From Hetaerina americana (lineage: Eukaryota > Arthropoda > Insecta > Odonata > Calopterygidae), in assembly GCA_022747635.1 (NCBI GenBank), contig JAKTNV010000004.1, positions 22,363,469 through 22,427,468 of the forward strand: DNA of 64,000 bases. The letters run 5' to 3'. Positions 37,570 through 49,935 of this stretch are shown piece after piece. The position numbers were made by a program, and so were the translations under genes. Each line of letters starts with the position of its first letter. Position 1 is the stretch's first letter. The notes below the pieces were generated by a model. The model was given only the letters and a program-made list of their open reading frames with translations. It was not told the DNA's origin and ran no database searches.

Positions 37570-39129
37570 ATTAGTTATCATTATAAAGTGAGAAACAGGA
37601 TAAAACTGAGGCAGCTTTGGAGAACGTCTATATCGATAAATTTAAATTTGTTTTTTTAATATCGATAGGTTTTAAGGAGATGAATTTTTACTTTGAATGC
37701 GGAAAGGATTACCAGCTAATTGGATTAGATTGCTCTGAGATACTCAAAAAATGACTCAACAGAGAATAACATTTCTGAGCTATACATTGGAGATAAGCAC
37801 TGAGTTCTGAAGGATTAAAAGCACACATTTTGTATTCAGATCAATTTTAAAGAAAGACAGATGAATGCATAATTTTCCTGTGCCAATTCAGAAGTAATAT
37901 AATATGATGATACATGAATAAGGCAAATTTCTGATATGGGTCCAGATATTGATAGACCCTGGGCTTCGTTTCACCTTAGCGTCACATGGCGTTAAATATG
38001 ATAAAACTGGTCAACAGCTCCGCCATTGTTAATCATGTGGTATATGAGGGTTAAGCTTGTAGGCTAGAATTGAATTTGAATGACTTGGAAGGATTTTTAT
38101 TAGCTGATGCAAAATATTTTTTTACTCGCGGACAATTAGTGAGTCGCACAAAAAATAATGAGATACGGTTTTGTCTACAAAGGTAACCAATTTAAATTCG
38201 TGCATGAGATAGAATTGGGTTCACGGGATTATATATAGAATCACTGTTGAAAAGAACGGGGTTGCCGTTTTTTATAGGAGATATACGAGTATATCCACGA
38301 GAGCTATTCATAGAAGACGGAAATAGTGCTCCAGATATTCCAGGAAACGTTATGTTATGTGTACCGTTTCGTGTGAAATAAGCCACAGGAGACGCGACAA
38401 CTAATGAAAATAAACGTTGTATTAAGTATCTTTCATTGAAAAGCCCTCACAGTGTTTAAGAGTACCGCACCATGACTTCTGATTGGTATTCTGGGGTTGC
38501 CTTATTTTTCATTTACACTCCCATCCGTACCTCCGTGCCGTTCTGAGCCATAGGAGAACGCTAAAGGACTGTAGGTCTTCCCATTCATGACATCTGACCG
38601 CCTGGTGGGCGTTTGAATTGGACTGAATCCTCGAGCGCCGGGCGAATGCGCCACATTTGGCGCAGAAATTTCGGTTTTTGACCTAAAATGAGGGCATACG
38701 ACTACACAAACAGATCTCTGTAAGCCTATCTTAGCGTGCCATTGGCTTATCACCCCTTCGCTTGCACACATTTGGTCATATTGGGATACTGCCTAATCTT
38801 ACGCCGCCCCGTAAAATTATGTCCTACCTCTGTGTAGGCAAGACTTGCAGGGAGATATGTTAGGGTAAATAACGATCTACTTTAAATCTATGGTTAAAGT
38901 CGCAGTCTCTAATAACTATTCGGTATTGTGAGTGGTTTGAATTAATTGTAAGGCCTTAAAGTGTGACTTTAGCTTGAAAAAAGCAACATACGATTTTTGT
39001 TAAAAAAGTAACGGGAAATTCGTGATTTTGCATAGAGCATAGTATAGCGCTAAAACCAATAATGAATATTTAAGAAAAAAAATGCCAATAATTTGGTCGA
39101 ATAGGTGGCCATTAACTGGAGGAGACAAT
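37570..39129. other. Non-coding DNA with a small GC-richer segment at about 38510-38800
   Basis: A 64-codon minus frame at 38192-38386 and an 89-codon minus frame at 38502-38771 have no recognisable domain. No repeat partner is found within the window. Confidence 0.35.
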
Positions 39130-39765
39130 TAAACAACGGGAAAGACAAGAGCAACGAAGTACTGTCCGTGGTCAAGTGAATATGTTCAAGTGGTTTGGCA
39201 CTTTTCTTTCGCCATCCTGACGAGTTTCTGCGTCGATTGTGGGAAAATATGGATATGCTACCATCCTCCAGATACAAAGCAAAAGTCGAAACTGTTTTTT
39301 TTAAAGGCAAGAGATCTCCGTAAAAGGTAAAGACTGTGAAATCTGCTGGGAAACAAGGCTTTTGGTAAACTCGCGGTATCATCTGCATCAACTACTTGCA
39401 AAAAGAACAAACAACAAATGGAGAAAATTATTTGTTGTAATTACATTGGTTATGCATGACCTAATTTGGCAAATAATATCATTTGCTTCTATCGAGACGG
39501 GCACCAGGGCAGTTTTGAACGCGAAAATCGTGGAATTTAAGGTCGAATTACCACAGTAACCATCATGTTCACCAGATTTTGCCCCATCGACATTTTCATT
39601 TCTAGACGTAAAACAATGGCTCGGCGAAGAACGATTCACGTCGAACGTCAAATGATCATCGCCAAAACATATAGCTATTTTCAGGACCTTACGAAATCCT
39701 ATTTTCGGTGGGGCTTAAAAAGGTTGGAGAAACTCTGGAAAAGGTATATCAAACTATGAGTTGAC
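39130..39765 (+). pseudogene. Decayed mariner-family transposase, central and C-terminal parts
   Basis: Plus-strand fragments in changing frames follow a mariner transposase. FRHPDEFLRRL (about 39205) and YHPPDTKQKSK (about 39265) match the region after the first catalytic Asp. KVKTVKSAGKQGFW, a stop, then TRGIICINYLQKEQT (about 39330-39415) match KTVKSAGKVM..FWD..GIIHIDYL. AVLNAKIVEFKVELPQ and PSCSPDFAPSTFSFLDVKQW (about 39510-39620) cover the third acid's SPDLAP block, and GLKRLEKLWKRYIKL (about 39715-39759) is the usual C-terminus. The second catalytic DN has become TG. No N-terminus or terminal repeats are visible. Confidence 0.7.
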
Positions 39766-42700
39766 CATTTTGAAAAATAAAGAGAAATCTCCCCAAAACA
39801 GTTCGTTTTTCCATTTTTTCTTAAGGACTCATTGAACAACTCTGATACTTCTCCATATTTTCAAAACAGTCTCAAAGTGTAGCATCCAACGCTGCACGTA
39901 ATGCTCCTATTTCTTGGTGTAAAAGATAAGAAATGCTTGCTAATTAGTTGAACTCTGGAATAGAAATCGCGAGAGAATTTGAGATAAACTTAAACTTAAG
40001 TACTTGAATTCTTACATGATATGCGAATCGTCATTTTAAGTGTAGCTAAGAGCAAATAATGCAAAATGACTGGTAAACAACAAATAAAAGCACGCACTTC
40101 ACAATTTCCCCAATGAAAGAGAGCAAAATCGAAAATTTTGCACTCATCTTGGATAGTAAATCGAAATGTACACCATCGGGTGAAAAAGGAAAAAAGCAAT
40201 GAAAGTCAGAGAAATTGAATACTCTTGTCCCTCCTGTCCATTTACGAGAAGAAATATGAGCAGGAAGAAGAGGTGTGCTGACGTGAGGCAGTACTTCAAA
40301 GATACTTCCATTTGTTCTGCTCGAGTCGTAAAGACTTCATAATTCTCCCGGGGACTGCCCTCGCTCTGAAAATGTCTGCATGCTCTGGAGAAAAAAGGCT
40401 TTCTATACAACCTTCCCAACATATTCTCAAAAGGGATCGTCATGGAGGAGAGAGAAAGGTGTGGGAAGGTGAGGCAGACTCCCCTTCCAACACATTTCAC
40501 TCATTAAAAGTTCGAAATTCTCTTCCGCTGCACCAGGGGAAATATTTCTCTCAATTTTGTAATCACTAATAAAATACTACCAAATATTCTTGCTCTTCCA
40601 TTTCCAAAATCAATTCCAAATATTTTCCTTGTCGTGAACGTAAAATTTAAATGAAATATTTCGGACTGTGAAACCTCAAAATCATCTCTAAAAAATGATT
40701 TCTCTCAAAATGTTTACGTACTGCGGAATCTTTCTGCTGTAATGAGTCAGTCAGCAAGCAAGTGATGCCGTATGGATTCAAACCAAACTAAATCCAATGA
40801 CAGTTTTCGGAAACTATTTCAACTTCGAATGACTACATTTCAACTTTGGGGCATTGGGAAACGTCAAGCATATATTTACACTCTCGAAGTGATGAAATAT
40901 TACATTTGTATGGTATGGACAATGAAGTCCTAAAAAAAGTAGGAAAATGAAGGAAATCTTGATTGAAATATGTAACAAATTTACTGGGAGTATTCAAACG
41001 CGGTAGAATTCAAACTTCGCGTGTAATGGCCCATATAAGTGTTTCCAAGCATAGCTGATCCGTACGGCAACTTCAGCTGAAGAGGATTCCTGATGACAAT
41101 ACGAAGGAAATATCATTTAACTTATGTTTCATTCCTATTTCGTGGCAGTTAATTATTTACAAAAATTTAAATTCAAATATCATACGGTCTATTAGCAATA
41201 TAATCCTTTCCTAAACGTCCTTTAGAGGGCAAGCTGAAGTAATTTGTGGGCCAATGCCAGGCGTAAAACCTTATATTGACCTCGAATGCCTGATAAAAGC
41301 AAGAATAAGAGTAAACCTCTTATCAGACAATGAACTTCTTCCTCCACCTTTGTGACATGTGTATTTTTAAACAGTCCTCTATGAGATCAGTTATTTTTGC
41401 CACTGAATGCCATAATTAATTGCCCGTAACAATCTTCACTGCAAATTATAATCAAGGGGAATATTAAGAAATAAAAATGCTCCTTTTATTGCAACGGAAT
41501 AGTTATACCTCCTCTAAATTTTAGGCTTTAAAAATTACTTTCCCTTCTTTAAAAGCAAGGTCATACTACATTTTACTTACCGATACATTTCCTATTATAT
41601 TAGAAACTTCCAGATATTTGGTGCAGCTGTGAAAATGTAACTATTGAATACCCAATTCAACAATTGAAGTTTACTTTTTATGCCCAGCTTGAAGTGGTGA
41701 AGTCATTGAAATTGAATTTTACATGAATGTTAGGAAAATAGTATTATTCAAATATTAATGTTTTTTCAAGTGGTGGAGTTAAATTCTAGGATAGACCATT
41801 TATCTCCCATTGTGGAGTTTTGATCTATGTATGTTTATGCCACATGATTTAAGGCGGACAATGATCAGCGTAGTTTGGAGGCTTGGGAGAAGTGAGGGGA
41901 GACAATGGAGATGGTGGAGACAACAAGTTGGTATTATAGAAAGAAAGGCAGAAATGATAGATGCATGGGGAGAGAAAAGGAAAGAAATTGTCGTCGAAAA
42001 TTGAAAGAGGACAGGAAAAGTGGGCGGAGAGGACTTGAAGAGGGATTAGGATATTGACAGCTGACACAGTAAATAAAATGCAATGTTAGCCCGTAAGAGG
42101 AGGATTAAGAAAAATAGATTTCGTCAGCATGAAACTGTGAAGAAACTGAGAGTTTGAAAAATAAAAAACTTGGTAGAAATTCTGTTTTAAGTAAGAGTTG
42201 TCAACTGAAAACTAACCCTATGCAGATTCTCTTTATTAACATTTGTTATATTATAAGTTCACTAACAACAAACTCTTTTTCTTTGATAATTAGTGGCAAC
42301 TAATGAATTATTCGTATGGAATTAGGGTTAGAGGAATTGTCGGGGATATGATCTATTTCTGCTAATTCACATAAAGTCAAAATAATTTTCGTATCGATTG
42401 ATTGCCCTAAGGATAGGGCGTAGAGGAGGGATGGATTGACAATTGTTGGCCTTGTTTCAATATCAGTCCATAAGAAATCTATTTTACGACATTGAGAAAT
42501 GGCTTAAATTATAACAGCAAGGCCTTAAAGCTGAATATCCAAATAATTACACTGATTTTCCTTTGACATTTCAAATACGCACATTTTCCCTGCAAGCATT
42601 TGCATAATGAAACCGCAGGCGGGCCACTAGGTTCCTTTGATATCGCGTTAATTTTAACTCACAGACGTATAAGTAGGCTACAATTATTTTACACAGTGGA

Positions 42701-45700
42701 GCAACTATCTAGAAACAAATAAAAAATAAATGTATCGAAGAACTCAGTAATATGCAGATACATAACTCTTTCTAATGATAGAACCAGAAAATATTCGGAA
42801 GACTGACGTTCTTATCTCACGATGTGCTTCCGCAAAGACGACCAAACACTGCTTGCATGCACTTTACTCATTAGGAAGAGCCTCAATCTTTTGAACAATC
42901 AAATCTTAACTTCATCAAGGGATTAATTACTTCGAGCCGTAATCGAAGATGTAATTCGGATTATCTTAGCGCATTTCACATCGCGTCACAATGGTAGATC
43001 ATTCGTGTGGTACCCTTTGCACCTCGCGAGCCTATTAAGCCGAACCCTCTCTTGTGTGCTCAACACTCACTCAGCCGTGTTCCCTCCGGCGTACTCAGAG
43101 GACTCCGGGAAGAGAATGAGAAACTTTCACGAATCAACTCGATCGAAATAAGGAAACAGGAGAAAAAGTCAACGCACTTCGATTAGCTCTATTTTCTTGG
43201 AGAACCCTCGTCTTATTCGCCCCCTTTTCTCTCTCTCTCTCTTGCGCGATTAGCCTCCGGACACGAACGATAAGGCAATGTTTGCGAAGTTCTTTCGTTA
43301 TTTTTCTTTTAATTACCTCAGAGGATGTCGTATACTGTATTTGTGACTCCCTAAAATCTCTTGAGTTGGCCTCTCTCCAATATGTACCTATGACCCTCTA
43401 TCAAACTCTCCAAGTTTTCGAGGTTAGCACTTAAACTTTTGAGAGCTATTTTTTGTGAATGATGTTTGCTATATATGGAAGTTTTTATCTCCTAGCAAAG
43501 GCCTTTATTTGTTCCCAAACAAGTATTCAAAGTTCTATTCTGGGCGTCGAAGGAATTCTATTTACCCGTTTTATAGTGCAAAAATTCCCAGGTTAAGTAA
43601 CCATGATCACCTTATCTCAAAAAGTATACTGAATCAATATTCTGGAGGACTGCGATAAAATTGACACTGAATACCTAAACACTTCAGAGACATCTTTTTC
43701 AGAATATATTAAGGACTAAAAAGTTTATGGGTTATCTTGTACATAAAATACACACTATTTTTCCTTAAAAGTCTCTAGACGGCTATCAAGGTGGTTACGG
43801 TTGCTGCATGAAGTGTATCTTACGTTGATGAGCGCTTATGCTGATCCTAAGACACCCTGATAAAAGTTTGTACCGAGCTATAGCTGTTGGATTATTTAAG
43901 GTTTCATCTGTCTGCGTTCCCGTAGAATTTCACGAGTAAATCCTATGCTAAACAAAAACTTATCCGTTTTCAATACGATGGGCAATCTACGAAATATTTG
44001 ACTGATGCACAAATCATCATGAAATTACAAGGCTACCACTGATCTCTGATATGAGATATTTTCAGTATCAGAAAATGGTTATTCCCCACACATATTGCGT
44101 TCTATAAATAGTAAAGTCGAAGGATAAAACAAAGCATATGCTGGCCATGTATTTATAGCACGGAATGTATGTCAATCTCTGAAAATATCAACTAAAACCT
44201 TCAAATTGCAATTCTGAGTACTGTTTACGCTTCTTTAGTCGCGGAATTCAATCCTATCAGGCTCCATTAATGACTCATCTTCTCTAAAATCTATACTTAT
44301 ATTTAACATTAATTATTTTCCTGAAAATGAATAGCATAAGAATATCATAATAAATCAAAATAACTCCTTTAAATTAAATTTCGCTCTCGTTCAGCATTGA
44401 ATTAATTAAATATAAGGATAATTTAGTAAGTTATGCGTTTTAAATAGAACTGGTTAGAAAATTCTGAATTTATCTTTTTATTTGTTGATTTAAAGGTGTT
44501 GAATATTTATTTTAACATTTTTGTGGATGTATCCTTGTTGTTTTTATGCATTCTTGTGGTGTCCTAAAGTAGACGGTTTATAAAAATATTTTAAATGAAA
44601 AGTATATCCAGATACATTTCAATATCGGCTAACGAATGGTGATAAATAGACTCAGCAAGAAAATTATGCAAAACTCAATTTAATAACCGATAAATCCCCC
44701 AAAAAAAATTATTTAACTTTTTTTAAATGCGTAATGTAATGGACGTCAATGATTCCTGGTTTTTGAGCATCATGCAAAAAGGTACATTTACGTGTAGGTA
44801 TCCTTGACCTCATCAATTACTTTATAACATAACATGACATCAGATACAATCGACGACGTTCCATCGGAATCCAATAAAAAGCAACCATTTTCAGCGATAA
44901 CCAAACTTGATATTAAAAATTTTCTTTAACGAAATTCATGATTTTCATTAGCTAAAACCCGATGAAAAAATCAATGATGCCCCTAACTCTCAAGGTAAAC
45001 GTCATAATCCTTTACGAAACATCTTCACGAAATTAATGACATCCGTATCCATGTATCCATACCCCGACTCGTAATTCCTTTCCGACTGTCAACTCATTTC
45101 CCCGTATCTTGCAGAGGATGGGGTACGCCACTCTTTGACAATGGAAAGCACATGTCAGGGCAGACGATAATTGTCGGCGTCAGCGGAGATCGAAAACGTG
45201 GCGAGGCAGGGAAATCCCATTTCCCTCTGTATCTGATCGCCGCCTAGATTGAAGTATGACGAGAGGGGAGGGGAGGAACGGAGAGTGAGCGGGCGGCGTG
45301 TGGTTGTGTTAATGGGTGAAAAACGACGTGAAAGCTGATAAAAAGGGAGACACCTGAAATATTCTTTCCCACCCCTCCCCCAGGACGGAACAAAGTGAAC
45401 TTATTTCAATCGCTGCTGGAGACAGGAATGTCGAGATGGAATCCGGTTGAGGAAGAGTTTTTTGGGAGTCTGCAGGGAAGGGAGGGTGGTTACCGGGTAA
45501 AATTTTGGGGAATGCGTGGAAAAAGAATTACCAGGCATTCCCCCTGCGGTGGCAGGGATATTGGAGGCAGGAGCAACGGCGCGGAAGTGATGATGGAGAA
45601 AAAAGTGAAGGGGAATCCTAATTTAAAGCAATACGTCCGACGCTTTTAATGGTCTTCCTTGGGAGTTAGGCATGCCCCATTAGAACCATCTGCCTCCGCG

Positions 45701-47461
45701 CCGAGGGAGATCTTTGCCTGCTCGAGATTGACAACACCCTTGGGGTGAATTCCACTCCCACCCTCCACCCCGGGGATGATTTTGAAACCGCTTGATTAAT
45801 GTCGCTATATTATTCATCACCAAGGAAAACTTAAATCTACGTGTAGGGAACTGCTATATCAAATAATTGAACCATTTAAATATAAATTCCAGTGAAGGAT
45901 TTGCAACAAATTGCGCCACTGCTATCTTTTAACTCCAAGAATAAATTTGAAAGGCTAGAGAATTCGGAAGTAGACAATATTACATATATTTCTTGAAATG
46001 GTATAATGTGGAACATTTATTTATTAGAGGATTTTTGAATGAGATATAATATGTTTTAAATATGATTCTTAATCGTTAATGGTGACGAATTCTTATTAAT
46101 TCGTCAAAAAACAGCATTACTATCTATTAACTTCTGAATTAATGTGCAAAATATAATGCCATTTTTGATAATTAGATTCAATATATTTTTAATCTAAGTA
46201 CTTAACCGATATTATTATTAAACTTGGTGTAATCCATCCATTATTTTTTCATTCACCGAATACTTCCCCAAGTAAATACATATTTCATTGGTACCAACAT
46301 GATTAGAAACATCCATTGTTTTATTAAAGGTAAAGATTTGTATGAATTGAAAAGTAAAATGCAATGGCATGAAATATGGTAGGATACAATAAAATTGGTC
46401 ATTATTAGGCTCATGTCTACGTTAGGTTCATTATCTAGCGATTTTCTACCCTTATTACTTATTACTTACTTACTTATTACCCCTACCACATTACTTCAAA
46501 ATATTTATGACAATAAATTTTTATTTGCAGCAAATATTTTGTCCTTTTATTTATATGATTTTAACAACATTAAATTTTACGAACAGTAGGAAACTAATTC
46601 ATTGTGTGCTTTCACCTTCAATGCGTCAGACATATTTTCCCTTAAAGGAGAATCAAATTCCCTTCGGCAAAGGGAATTCTAAATAATCAATGCCAACATT
46701 AGAATATATATTAAAAGAAGTAATAATAAGAATCTGAGGACTATTTCAGTGGACGGTTACTCTTGATCATTTCGCCAGAGGTCGATAATCCTGTGAAAAA
46801 CTCACTAATTATTTCTTTCTTTGAGGAATCCAGAAAATGCGCACTAATTAATCAATCCCATTCGTTCCCGAACAAAAATGAACAAATGGGATCAAATCCA
46901 TCCCAATTCTTCGTAGGGTTAGAAATGAAGTTTGTGCTAACATTTTTCACGTTAGGCAAACCCCCCTTTTATCCAATTCTTTGAAATTGTTTCTCATTAC
47001 AATTGCCCTATACTTCTCACCCGTCGTTCCCTCTCCATTGCGGTGAGATTTTTCTATATCCTGTCCCCCAAGATATTAACTTTCACAGTATTTCCAAAAA
47101 ACGTGTCATAACTTAGTAATTTGATCCAGTTTTTATTAATGCTACATAATTATATTTAATTAATTAACCTACCTCGATATTTAAGCAGGTGAGTTACATC
47201 TTATCCTAGGAATCACAAACTTTGCAAAGAAATAAAAGTGAGGAATTTCGGCCAGCTTAACATTTCATCAGAGAAACATTTTCCTGGTTCTTTGGCGCTG
47301 CACACAATATATTTGGTGCAATAAAAGAACAAGTACTGAGTACAGCATTTGTGTGGAAAAGAAATGGCACAGATTTTCTCAAATTAAGTGCTAAAGTAAA
47401 TGATACTCATTCATTTATGTGTTGAGAAAAACCCAAGTTTTGACGACAAAATCGCCGTACC
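39766..47461. other. Non-coding DNA with GC-rich islands at about 43000-43270 and 45060-45790
   Basis: Nearly 8 kb without a recognisable gene. A CT microsatellite lies at 43226-43242. The 45060-45790 island has purine runs on the plus strand and an 84-codon open frame (45395-45649) with no domain. A 9-bp hairpin (AATTCCCTT/AAGGGAATT) lies near 46659-46680. Probably intronic. Confidence 0.4.
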
Positions 47462-47463
47462 TA

Positions 47464-47496
47464 CGAGGGTCATCCGGAAAGTAGTACCCGTTCGTG
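47464..47496 (+). repeat. Left terminal inverted repeat of the mariner element
   Basis: 33 bp starting CGAGGGTCATCC and ending CCCGTTCGTG. It is identical to the reverse complement of 48184-48216. Confidence 0.92.
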
Positions 47497-47624
47497 CCGC
47501 ATGAAGTGCTGACGACGCGAGTAGCCGCTGGACGAGGTCAGATAGCTTCAGTGGCTTGTCTGCCTTCTCTGAGCCAAGTTGCGTGACGCTAGCATTGCCT
47601 GTGTTGTTTCTGTGATTGTTTACA

Positions 47625-48117
47625 ATGTTTAAAAAAATTGAGAACGCCGCCAGTTGTGAAGTGAGGGCAGTGATTAAATTCCTCAATGCAAGAAACGTTC
47701 GCCCATGTGATATTCATCGCCAATTAAAGGAGGTGTATGGAGACAATGTAATGGACGAGTCGTCTGTTCGGCGGTGGTGTCGCAACTTCAACATGGGGAG
47801 GGGGAACACACACGACGATGAGCGTTCGGAGAGACCGTCTGTCATTACAGACCAACTGGTGAGCTCAGTTGACGAATTCGTGAGGAACGATCGGCGCGTC
47901 ACAATTGATGACATCTGTGAGCATTTTCCCAATGTTTCTCGAACAATTGTTCATGAAATTGTTAAACACCATCTGCATTATGCAAAAATTTGTGCAAGAT
48001 GGGTCCCTCGCGTATCTCAATGAGCTGGCGGCGAAGGACTATGCAGCAGGAATACAGAAACTTGTCACACGTTATGACAAATGCCTTAATTTGCTTGGAG
48101 ATTATGTTGAGCAGTAG
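47625..48117 (+). pseudogene. Deleted mariner transposase: DNA-binding N-terminus joined out of frame to the last 40 residues
   Basis: The ATG at 47625 (MFKKIENAASCEVRAV) opens a frame running to 48023 through two helix-turn-helix units: VIKFLNARNVRPCDIHRQL then DESSVRRWCRNFNMG, and VTIDDICEHFPNVSRTIVHE, ending KICARWVPR. Here the gene jumps about 200 codons to the C-terminus (LNELAAKDYAAGIQKLVTRY...LLGDYVEQ, stop at 48117), which is one frame over. The joint lies near 48010-48016. A full mariner transposase is about 340 residues, and all three catalytic acids are lost. Translation would stop a few residues after the joint, giving a DNA-binding-only protein of about 133 residues. An AATAAA lies just after the stop (about 48137). 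Confidence 0.88.
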
Positions 48118-48183
48118 TTTAAAGTATCCTCTTTCAAATAAAATTTTTTATGTTTGTTAATATTTACTTTTTTGTCTTTATTT

Positions 48184-48216
48184 CACGAACGGGTACTACT
48201 TTCCGGATGACCCTCG
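48184..48216 (-). repeat. Right terminal inverted repeat of the mariner element
   Basis: 33 bp ending ATGACCCTCG, followed by the TA duplication. Exact inverted match to the left end. Confidence 0.92.
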
Positions 48217-48218
48217 TA

Positions 48219-49629
48219 GATTTAAAATTATATATTTGATGGTTAGAATCTTAAATTTTAACCTCGTACCCTCTTATCAATTTCCAATATGCTCAACTAA
48301 ACTCTTAAAAAGGCTGGAGAAATATTCATTCAATGACTACTGGCATTTAGATATATTAAGCTGAAGTACCAAATAAATAATAAACCCTCAATAAATTGAA
48401 TGTTAATTTTGCAAGAATACTACACTTTCCGTTGTTTTTGACCGAATAACACTTCCAAATGTAAAACAAATCGTACATTACTGCTGTTATGTGCAGGAAT
48501 ATTCGATTTTGTTGTCTCAACAAAGAAAATACCTTTTATTGTATTATCGCGGAGGGTACCTTGATTCAGAATTGTCTCTAGTTTCCATTTCAGTGCATTG
48601 CTGTTACTTTCTTTTCAAAGTCATGGAGTCTCTGGTTCTAGCAAGACCTTTTCTCGCTATGAAATTATCTAGTTATCTTAATTTGACTAACTTCCAATTT
48701 CTGAGTACACTTAGCGAGACCTTAACACATCATTTTGAGTTAGATACTGTGCCTCCTTATCGTCAATTCTCGCTTTTAGCGCGTGATTTACTTCCTTTCC
48801 GTCTTCAAAGCTTTAACCCTCCGAACCGTCTCTCCATCCTCTCTGTTCCCAGTGCTCCTTCGTCTCAACCACGACGGAATCACCTTCCTTGTACTCCACT
48901 TTCACTCCTTTAACCCCTCCCTCCCAAAACAGCCGCTTGGTTCCTTGAGCAGAGAAAGCCTTCCCGCCTCCCTCCTTTGTGTCATCCGATAATCTGAAGC
49001 ACTCGCTCCGACCCATTCTTAACTCTCCTTCCCCGACCCACTTCCATCACCCTCTCTCTGCCCTCTCTCTCTGTCTCTTAACTGATCTCTCTCTCTCTCT
49101 CTTTCTCTCTCTATCTCTCAACTGATGAGAAATACGGTCCACTAAATTCTCTTCGGCAATCTTTCTCCACTCAATCAACCCCCTTATTCAATATTCTCCC
49201 AAAACTCTCACTACCCCATCTGCCTGTGTCTCTCAATCGTTTTCAATTAGTTGCAAGTGAACTCCTCGCATTCCATTCCAGACGGTCTAGTTATCGTAAG
49301 GATGTTAATTATAATCCCGTGCACATGCCATAATATGATGATAACATGCTTGAACAATGCTAGCGGTTGACTTTTTAATTATTGAGAGAAGAGTGATTTA
49401 CAGATAAGACTGACCAATTATTATCAGGAATAATTGATCGGAAGGAAATGATTTAGTCGAAAATCTTACTTGGTTTTGATCAACGTATGTATTTTATTTG
49501 TGAAAAGATTGGGACCATTTCAGCTGGATAAATATTAGCCTTACGACTTATCATTCGAGTGTGATACTGTAATATCGCACTTCGTATAATCGCACTTTAC
49601 AGTAAGTTAGTTGTCTCACTGCCTATTAC
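48219..49629. other. Non-coding DNA with a pyrimidine-rich island at about 48780-49240
   Basis: A 140-codon frame (48491-48913) ends in the CT-rich island and shows no domain. A CT microsatellite runs at 49086-49118. Confidence 0.4.
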
Positions 49630-49935
49630 AGTAGTAGTAGTTTTGAGGGGAGGCGACCGACAGCTAAGGTCATTTGCGCCATAGGGGAAGGACAGGAAAG
49701 GATGAAGGGTGGAGAGAAACCCGGCGTCGGCATTAGCCTACTCTTTACGAAAGGCGCCAAGGGGTCCGCGGCTTAACGTCCCATCCGACGGACGGCGTAC
49801 TCACTCAAAGTGCCCTCCACAAAGCACCTCAAGTAGGGATCGAGATACCTCTGAAAAATATTCAACACCGCCGGGATTTGAACCCGCGCCCTCAGGGTGG
49901 GAAGCCAGTACGTTAGCCCCCGCACCATGATCTAC
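49630..49935 (-). mobile_element. tRNA-derived SINE
   Basis: On the minus strand the head at 49933-49868 reads like a tRNA: GGGGCTAACGTACTGGCTTC, then a T-arm GCGGGTTCAAATCCCGGC with a consensus B box at 49884-49874. The body includes GACGGACGGCG... and CCGCGGCTTAACGTCCCATC (read on plus at 49767-49793), a sequence type that I recall as highly repeated in arthropod genomes. The low-coordinate end is next to a short AGT-like microsatellite (49630-49640), the expected 3' tail. The 73-codon plus frame inside is a shadow. Confidence 0.7.

Larger units (their letters stand above)
47464..48216 (+). mobile_element. Non-autonomous mariner element with perfect 33-bp terminal inverted repeats
   Basis: The 753-bp element begins CGAGGGTCATCCGGAAAG and ends with the exact reverse complement. 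TA dinucleotides at 47462-47463 and 48217-48218 flank it as the target duplication. It encodes only the two ends of a transposase. Both repeats are identical over 33 bp, so the element was mobile recently and could still be moved in trans by a full-length relative. Confidence 0.9.

Noticed and set aside
38192..38386. 64-codon minus frame with a protein-like composition
   Set aside because: No family resemblance, no membrane segment and no splice signals in phase with the receptor exon.
41075..41110. CTGAAGAGGATTCCTGATGAC...GAAGG as a hammerhead
   Set aside because: Only the first stem II pair is possible and GAAA is not followed by a pairing helix III.
41810..42060. Basic Trp/Arg-rich plus frame, considered as a LINE C-terminus
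   Set aside because: No reverse-transcriptase block in order could be recognised around it.
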